The position numbers and the translations under genes were made by a program. A DNA stretch of 15,229 nt from Actinomycetota bacterium (lineage in GTDB: Bacteria > Actinomycetota > Acidimicrobiia > Acidimicrobiales > BP-101), in NCBI GenBank assembly GCA_030838265.1, contig JAUTXA010000221.1:1-15229 (forward strand), written 5' to 3'. The notes beneath the pieces are model-generated. The model was not told where the DNA came from, did not search any database, and saw only the letters and a program-made list of their open reading frames with translations. This document shows positions 10,851-15,229 of this stretch, piece after piece (positions within the stretch are counted from its first letter, which is position 1; each line of letters opens with the position of its first letter).

Positions 10851-13064
10851 CTAGTTGGCCGTGCCGGCGGCCAAGGCGTCGGGGATGGTGTCCCGCCAGG
10901 CGCGCTCGGCATCGGCCAGCGACAGGTCGACCAACCCATCGACGACGAGACGATCGCCACCTGTGCCGCCGAGAAAGGCAGCAGGGACACCGGCGGCTTG
11001 GGCCTGACGGAAGATGGCCTGGGCGGCGTCGGGTTCGGCACAGACGACGGCCCGCGACGGCGACTCCGAGAACAGCTCGGCGTGGTTGGCGATCCCGGCC
11101 ACTCGAAACCCGACGCCGGAGCGCAAGGCCATCTCGGTGAGGGTCACCGCCAGCCCGCCCTCGGAGACGTCATGCAGCCCAGCGGCGACGCCGTCGTTGG
11201 CCAGCAGGCGAACAAGGTCGAGGAGGCGACCATGGGTTTCGAGATCGAGAGCGGGGAGGGTGCCGCCGCGCCGGCCGTTGATGTCGACCGCCCAGCGGGA
11301 CCCCCCAAGGACGGACTCGGTCTCGCCGAGCAGGAGGAGCCGGCCGTCGTCGATGAGGATGGGCGACGGAGGCCGCCGCTCGAGGTGGTCGATGAGCCCG
11401 AGGACGCCGACGATCGGGGTGGGATCGATGTCGCGACCATGACTCTCGTTGTAGAGGCTCACGTTGCCGCCGATGACGGGGATGCCCAGACTTCGGCAGG
11501 CCTCGCCCATCCCGTCGATGGATTGAGAGAGCTGCCACATGACCTCTGGGTGCTCGGGGTTGCCGAAGTTCAGGCAGTTGACCAGGGCGGCCGGCTTGGC
11601 ACCCGCGCACGCCACGTTGAGGGCCGACTCGGCCACGACCATGGCGGTGCCGAGCTTCGGGTCGATGGCGCACCACCGGTGGTTGCCATCAGTCGACAAG
11701 GCCAGGCCGCGGCCCGTGCGGGGCAGGCCGGGGCCGCCGAGTCGCAGCACGGCGGCGTCCGCGCCGGGCGCCTCGACGGTGTTGAGGAAGAGCTGATGGT
11801 CGTACTGGCGATAGGCCCACGCCGGGTCGGCCAGCAGGGCCAGGAGGTCGGGGCCACAGTCGCCGGGCGCCGGCAGGTTGGCCGGGTCGTCAGCCGCGGC
11901 GTCAGCCGGCGTGGGTCGGGCCGGCTCGGCTTGCGGGCGGTCGTAGAGAGGGGCGTCCTCGTGGAGCGATGCGGCCGGAATATCAGCGAGGACCTCGCCG
12001 TCGGGTCGCTCGAGGATGCGAAGGCTCCCGCCCGCGGTCACGGTGCCGACGACTGACGCCCGAACCTCCCATTGCCGGGCCACCTCGAGGACGCGGTCGA
12101 GGTTTCCGGGCTCCACGATCGCCAACATCCGCTCCTGGCTCTCGCTGGTCATGACCTCGAAGGGCTCCATCCCCGGCTCGCGCCGCGCCACCTCGGAGAC
12201 GTAGACGTCCATGCCCATGCCGCCTCGCGACGCCGTCTCGCTGGTCGCGCACGTGAGTCCGGCTCCGCCCAGGTCCTGGACTCCCACGGCCAGGCCTTCG
12301 TCGAGCAGCTGGAGGCACGCCTCGATGAGGCGCTTCTCCTCGAAGGGGTCTCCCACCTGGACGCTGGGCCGCTTGGCCGCCTCGGCCTCGGCGTCGCCGA
12401 AGCCAGCCGACGCCAGCACGCTCACCCCACCGATGCCGTCGCGGCCGGTGCTCGATCCGAGCAGCACCGCCAGGTTGCCGACACCGGTGGCCCGGGCGAG
12501 CACCAGCCGGTCCTTCGGCATCACCCCGAGGCAGAGGACGTTCACCAATGGGTTGCCGGTGTAGCAGGCGTCGAAGACCAGCTCGCCTCCGACATTGGGC
12601 ACGCCGACCGAGTTGCCATAGCCCGAGATGCCCGACACCACGCCCTCGAGGATCCACCGGCTCCGCGGGTCGTCGAGGGGACCGAAGCGCAGCGGATCCA
12701 TCACCGCGACCGGGCGCGCCCCCATCGAGAAGAGGTCGCGGATGATGCCGCCGACGCCCGTCGCCGCGCCCTGATAGGGCTCGACAGCCGACGGGTGGTT
12801 GTGGCTCTCGATGCGAAGAGCGACGGCGATGCCGTCGCCGGCGTCGATCACCCCGGCGCCCTCACCGGGGCCGACCAGCACCCACGGGGCCTCGGTGGGC
12901 AGGCGGCGGAGGTGGAGCCTCGACGACTTGTACGAGCAGTGTTCGCTCCACATGACCGAGTACATGGCCAGCTCGAGGTAGTTCGGGTGGCGCCCGAGGA
13001 TCCGGTCAATCGAAGCGGCCTCGTCGTCGGTGAGGCCGAGGGCGCGATGCACCGGCTGGTCCAT
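10851..13064 (-). CDS. purL: Phosphoribosylformylglycinamidine synthase subunit II
   Basis: A 737-residue small-type PurL of normal length. It forms FGAM from FGAR, ATP and ammonia passed from PurQ, the fourth step of IMP synthesis, in a complex with PurS and PurQ. YSVMWSEHCSYKSSR (35-49) holds the conserved active-site His42. GVGGIIRDLFSMGARPVAVMDP follows at about residue 107, then ASRGGMGMDV and ESQERML, and a second AIRS-like half with NCLNFGNPEHPEVMWQ and GGNVSLYNE. ATG at 13064 has no clear Shine-Dalgarno; TACGGT (13076-13071) is 6 bases upstream, so it may be leaderless. Unlike the usual purS-purQ-purL order in one operon, it is cut off from purQ by an oppositely oriented gene and seems to have its own promoter. 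Confidence 0.97.
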   Translation of the reverse strand: MDQPVHRALGLTDDEAASIDRILGRHPNYLELAMYSVMWSEHCSYKSSRLHLRRLPTEAPWVLVGPGEGAGVIDAGDGIAVALRIESHNHPSAVEPYQGAATGVGGIIRDLFSMGARPVAVMDPLRFGPLDDPRSRWILEGVVSGISGYGNSVGVPNVGGELVFDACYTGNPLVNVLCLGVMPKDRLVLARATGVGNLAVLLGSSTGRDGIGGVSVLASAGFGDAEAEAAKRPSVQVGDPFEEKRLIEACLQLLDEGLAVGVQDLGGAGLTCATSETASRGGMGMDVYVSEVARREPGMEPFEVMTSESQERMLAIVEPGNLDRVLEVARQWEVRASVVGTVTAGGSLRILERPDGEVLADIPAASLHEDAPLYDRPQAEPARPTPADAAADDPANLPAPGDCGPDLLALLADPAWAYRQYDHQLFLNTVEAPGADAAVLRLGGPGLPRTGRGLALSTDGNHRWCAIDPKLGTAMVVAESALNVACAGAKPAALVNCLNFGNPEHPEVMWQLSQSIDGMGEACRSLGIPVIGGNVSLYNESHGRDIDPTPIVGVLGLIDHLERRPPSPILIDDGRLLLLGETESVLGGSRWAVDINGRRGGTLPALDLETHGRLLDLVRLLANDGVAAGLHDVSEGGLAVTLTEMALRSGVGFRVAGIANHAELFSESPSRAVVCAEPDAAQAIFRQAQAAGVPAAFLGGTGGDRLVVDGLVDLSLADAERAWRDTIPDALAAGTAN

Positions 13065-13070
13065 GGGCCC

Positions 13071-13076
13071 ACCGTA
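13071..13076 (-). promoter_or_regulatory. -10-like box of purL
   Basis: TACGGT in minus orientation, 6 bases before the ATG. This is the same hexamer found before the sulfotransferase gene. The spacing fits a transcript starting at or next to the ATG. Confidence 0.4.
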
Positions 13077-13184
13077 TCCGCTCCCCCAAGCGTCGCTGGA
13101 GCGCCGGAATTGGGCCTATGGAGGGCGCCCCGCAGCTGGACCTTTGACTTGCAGGCCGTCTGACTGGCGTGTTTCATTCGCCCT

Positions 13185-13610
13185 ATGGCACCCAGCGAAA
13201 AGACGGCAAAGACGCCCATGACAGCCGAGCACAAAGAGGCCCTTGCCGTCGGCCGCGAACAAGGACGCGCGGTGCGCCGCTACCTCGAGGCGCTCGAGAC
13301 CCACCGGCCCAAGCGGGGGCGGAAGCGCACCCCGGATTCGATCAAGAAGCGGTTGGCCGCCATCGACACGCAGTTCGCAGAGGCCGACGCCCTGACCAGG
13401 CTCCACATGACGCAGGAGCGCATCGACCTGAGCGCCGAGCTCGAGCAGCTCCAGCAGCCGGCCGTCGACATCTCGGCCCTCGAGGAGGGCTTCGTGAAGA
13501 CGGCTCGGGACTACGGCTCCCGCAAGGGCATCAGCTATGCGGCGTGGCGCGATGTGGGCGTCGACCCGACGGTGCTCAAGAAGGCCGGGATCCGCCGGGG
13601 TGGCGCCTAG
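13185..13610 (+). CDS. Small hypothetical protein between purL and purQ, opposite strand
   Basis: A 141-residue soluble, charged protein; I cannot assign a family with confidence. Residues 1-50 are basic (RPKRGRKRTPDSIKKR at 41-56). Residues about 50-92 look like a long helix or coiled coil rich in Ala, Glu, Leu and Gln. The C-terminus (about 105-138: FVKTARDYGSRKGISYAAWRDVGV then VLKKAGI) looks like a short helix-turn-helix-type module, similar in style to endings of actinobacterial proteins of unknown function. Nucleic-acid binding is therefore possible but unproved. ATG at 13185 has no Shine-Dalgarno; an in-frame ATG at 13218 is an alternative start. Codon use and GC match the neighbours. 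It is divergent from purL (120 bases between starts) and convergent on purQ (9 bases between stops). Confidence 0.8.
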   Translation: MAPSEKTAKTPMTAEHKEALAVGREQGRAVRRYLEALETHRPKRGRKRTPDSIKKRLAAIDTQFAEADALTRLHMTQERIDLSAELEQLQQPAVDISALEEGFVKTARDYGSRKGISYAAWRDVGVDPTVLKKAGIRRGGA

Positions 13611-13619
13611 CCCGGCTGG

Positions 13620-14288
13620 TCAGCGAGCCGGAACCGACAGGAGCGAGCCGAGGAGGACGCGCCCGTCGTCGCTGCCGAGGAGGGGGTCGCACGCCCGCTC
13701 GGGGTGGGGCATCAGGCCCACGACGTTGCCTGCCTCATTGCTGATCCCGGCGATCGACGCCGTGGAGCCATTCGGGTTGTCGACGTAGCGCAGCACCACC
13801 CGATCTTCGGCTTCGAGCGTGCGGAGGGTGGCCTCGTCACAGGTGTAATTGCCCTCGAAGTGATTGATGGGGATGCGCAGGCGTTGGCCCGCGGCGGCGC
13901 CCGAAGTCAGCACCGACCGAGTCGACGAGACCTCGAGCTCGACGGTCGTGCACACGAACTTCAGGCCTCGGTTCTTTTGCAAGGCACCCGGCAACAGCCC
14001 GGCCTCGGTCAAGACCTGAAAGCCGTTGCAGATGCCCACGACTGGTCCGCCCTCGGCCGCAAAGCGAGCGACGGCCGTCATCACGGGGGAGAAGCGGGCA
14101 ATGGCTCCGGGCCGGAGGTAGTCGCCATGGGCAAAACCCCCCGGCAGGATCACGGCATCGACGTCGCCCACCTCGGCTTCGCCGTGCCAGATCAGCTCGC
14201 CCTTGCCGCCCAGCGACTCGACGGCCTCGATGGCATCGTGCTCGCAGTTCGAGCCCGGAAAGAGGACGACCCCGACTCGGGTCGTCAA
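13620..14288 (-). CDS. purQ: Phosphoribosylformylglycinamidine synthase subunit I (glutaminase)
   Basis: A 222-residue class I glutamine amidotransferase that supplies ammonia to PurL. The nucleophile elbow VVGICNGFQVL places Cys87, and MPHPERA near the C-terminus gives His195 and Glu197 of the triad. RVGVVLFPGSNCEHD at the N-terminus and LPGGFAHGDYLRPGAIA (48-64) are typical. The start must be TTG at 14288, since no other start codon lies near the conserved N-terminus; it overlaps the purS stop as TTGA (14285-14288), so translation is probably coupled to purS. Confidence 0.97.
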   Translation of the reverse strand: MTTRVGVVLFPGSNCEHDAIEAVESLGGKGELIWHGEAEVGDVDAVILPGGFAHGDYLRPGAIARFSPVMTAVARFAAEGGPVVGICNGFQVLTEAGLLPGALQKNRGLKFVCTTVELEVSSTRSVLTSGAAAGQRLRIPINHFEGNYTCDEATLRTLEAEDRVVLRYVDNPNGSTASIAGISNEAGNVVGLMPHPERACDPLLGSDDGRVLLGSLLSVPAR

Positions 14289-14536
14289 CTGGCCGCCAAG
14301 GTGACGTGGGCGTCCTCGATGACAGGGTTGGTGAGGAAGCGCTTGCAGAGGTCGTCGACCTGCGACCGGGCCTCGAACTCGTCGTCGGCCTCGATGGAGA
14401 ACCGGATGGCCTTGCCCACCCGTACGCCAGTCACCGAGTCGAAGCCCAGCGTTGGCAGGGCTCGTTCGATGGTCGAGCCTTGAGGGTCGGCGATGCCGGC
14501 CCGGAGCCGCACCTCGACCAGGACGTCGAAGGTCAC
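14285..14536 (-). CDS. purS: Phosphoribosylformylglycinamidine synthase subunit PurS
   Basis: An 83-residue PurS, which bridges PurQ and PurL in the FGAM synthase complex. GTG at 14536 is chosen because it starts TFDVLVEVRLRAGIADPQGS, the normal N-terminus, and gives the usual length; the frame runs 15 codons further upstream into purC without homology. Conserved marks are DPQGSTIERALPTLGF and VTGVRVGKAIRFSIEA. It starts 4 bases after the purC stop and overlaps purQ by 4. Confidence 0.95.
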   Translation of the reverse strand: MTFDVLVEVRLRAGIADPQGSTIERALPTLGFDSVTGVRVGKAIRFSIEADDEFEARSQVDDLCKRFLTNPVIEDAHVTLAAS

Positions 14537-14540
14537 CTCG

Positions 14541-15229
14541 CTACTGTGCCACGCCGTGCCAGTCGGCAAAGCGAAGCCCACTGATCCGCTCGTAGGCGGT
14601 GACGTAGCGCTCCCGGGTGGCGGCGATCACGTCCTGAGGAAGGCCCGGCGGCGGCGGCGTCTTGTCCCATCCACTGGCTTCGAGCCAGTCGCGCACGGGC
14701 TGCTTGTCGAATGACGGCGGAGTAGCGCCGGGCTCCCAGTCGTCAGCGGGCCAGAACCGCGACGAGTCCGGGGTCAGCACCTCGTCGCACAGACACAGCT
14801 CACCGTCGATGAACCCGAGCTCGAACTTGGTGTCGGCGATGATGATTCCCCGCTGGGCCGCCTGCTCGGAGCCCTTGAGGTAGGCGGCCAGGCTGATCTC
14901 ACGCGCTGCCTTGGCGATGTCGGCTCCGACCAGTTCGCAGGCCGCGTCGAACGAGATGTTCTCGTCGTGATCGCCGACCGCCGCCTTGGTCGAGGGGGTG
15001 AAGACCGGTTCGGGCAGCTGCTCCGACTCGCGCATCCCGGCCGGCAGCTTGATGCCGTGCATGGTCCCCGAAGCCTTGTACTCCTTCCATGCCGAGCCGG
15101 AGAGATAGCCCCGGACGATGCACTCGATCTCGAGCATCTCGGCCTTGCGCACCACCATGGTGCGACCGGCAGCATCGGGGATCTCGTCGGCACCAGGGGG
15201 GAAGTCGGCCGGGTCGACCGAGACCAGGT
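14541..15229 (-). CDS. purC: SAICAR synthetase (5' cut by window end)
   Basis: About 229 C-terminal residues of phosphoribosylaminoimidazole-succinocarboxamide synthase are visible; the frame stays open to the window end (first full codon at 15227), so the start is outside and the ATG at 15158 is internal. The enzyme joins aspartate to CAIR using ATP. Family marks are RKAEMLEIECIVRGYLSGSA, KLPAGMRESEQLPEPVFTPS, DENISF, IIIADTKFELG and DEVLTPDSSRFWP. It is the first visible gene of a purC-purS-purQ run. Confidence 0.96.
   Translation of the reverse strand, partial: LVSVDPADFPPGADEIPDAAGRTMVVRKAEMLEIECIVRGYLSGSAWKEYKASGTMHGIKLPAGMRESEQLPEPVFTPSTKAAVGDHDENISFDAACELVGADIAKAAREISLAAYLKGSEQAAQRGIIIADTKFELGFIDGELCLCDEVLTPDSSRFWPADDWEPGATPPSFDKQPVRDWLEASGWDKTPPPPGLPQDVIAATRERYVTAYERISGLRFADWHGVAQ

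Noticed and set aside
13144..13172. TTGACT as a -35 box for the 13185 gene
   Set aside because: No TANNNT hexamer lies at 16-18 bases spacing (GCGTGT region), so a promoter call is not supported.
13176..13182. GGCGAAT on the minus strand upstream of purL
   Set aside because: The other half of the shared element is missing at 14-15 bases upstream (the bases there are A/T-rich on that strand), and the site overlaps the start region of the opposite gene. Treated as chance.

Overview
The window is a GC-rich chromosomal stretch, most likely from a high-GC actinobacterium. Supporting signs are frequent GTG/TTG starts, several start codons with no Shine-Dalgarno but a TANNNT box just upstream, and a purC-purS-purQ-purL set with a separate small PurS. 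An Acidimicrobiia-like lineage is plausible but cannot be proved from these bases. No tRNA, rRNA, CRISPR array, transposase or phage gene was seen. No gene-free gap exceeds about 200 bases.

Layout. (1) 1-2702, extracellular glycan genes: the 3' end of a probable 2OG-Fe(II) oxygenase on the plus strand, then on the minus strand a polyprenyl glycosylphosphotransferase followed by a PAPS-dependent sulfotransferase. (2) 2892-5050, plus strand: a small secreted four-cysteine protein, an SGNH-fold hydrolase and a membrane-anchored PKD-domain protein. (3) 5052-8607, sulfate activation: cysD-cysN-cysC as a tightly overlapping minus-strand operon, with a divergent cysQ-like PAP phosphatase. (4) 8617-10661: four more small secreted proteins, all minus strand, each apparently a single-gene unit with its own leader; the last three are followed by a strong terminator hairpin. 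(5) 10851-15229: purine biosynthesis genes purC (cut by the window end), purS, purQ and purL on the minus strand, with a small unknown gene inserted in the opposite direction between purQ and purL.

How the parts may work together. CysDN makes APS, CysC makes PAPS, the sulfotransferase uses PAPS on an acceptor that could be a surface glycan started by the glycosylphosphotransferase, and the CysQ-like enzyme would remove the PAP by-product. No sulfite or PAPS reductase is present, so sulfonation rather than only assimilation is a reasonable inference.

The most unusual signal is in non-coding DNA. All five small secreted-protein genes and the glycosylphosphotransferase carry, in gene orientation, a spaced motif close to GGAGGA-N14/15-GGCGAAT, placed 37-136 bases before the start codon. 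I did not find it in front of the cys, pur, SGNH, PKD or sulfotransferase genes, several of which instead look leaderless. This suggests a regulon, perhaps under an alternative sigma factor, linking surface-polysaccharide initiation to a set of disulfide-rich secreted proteins of unknown function.
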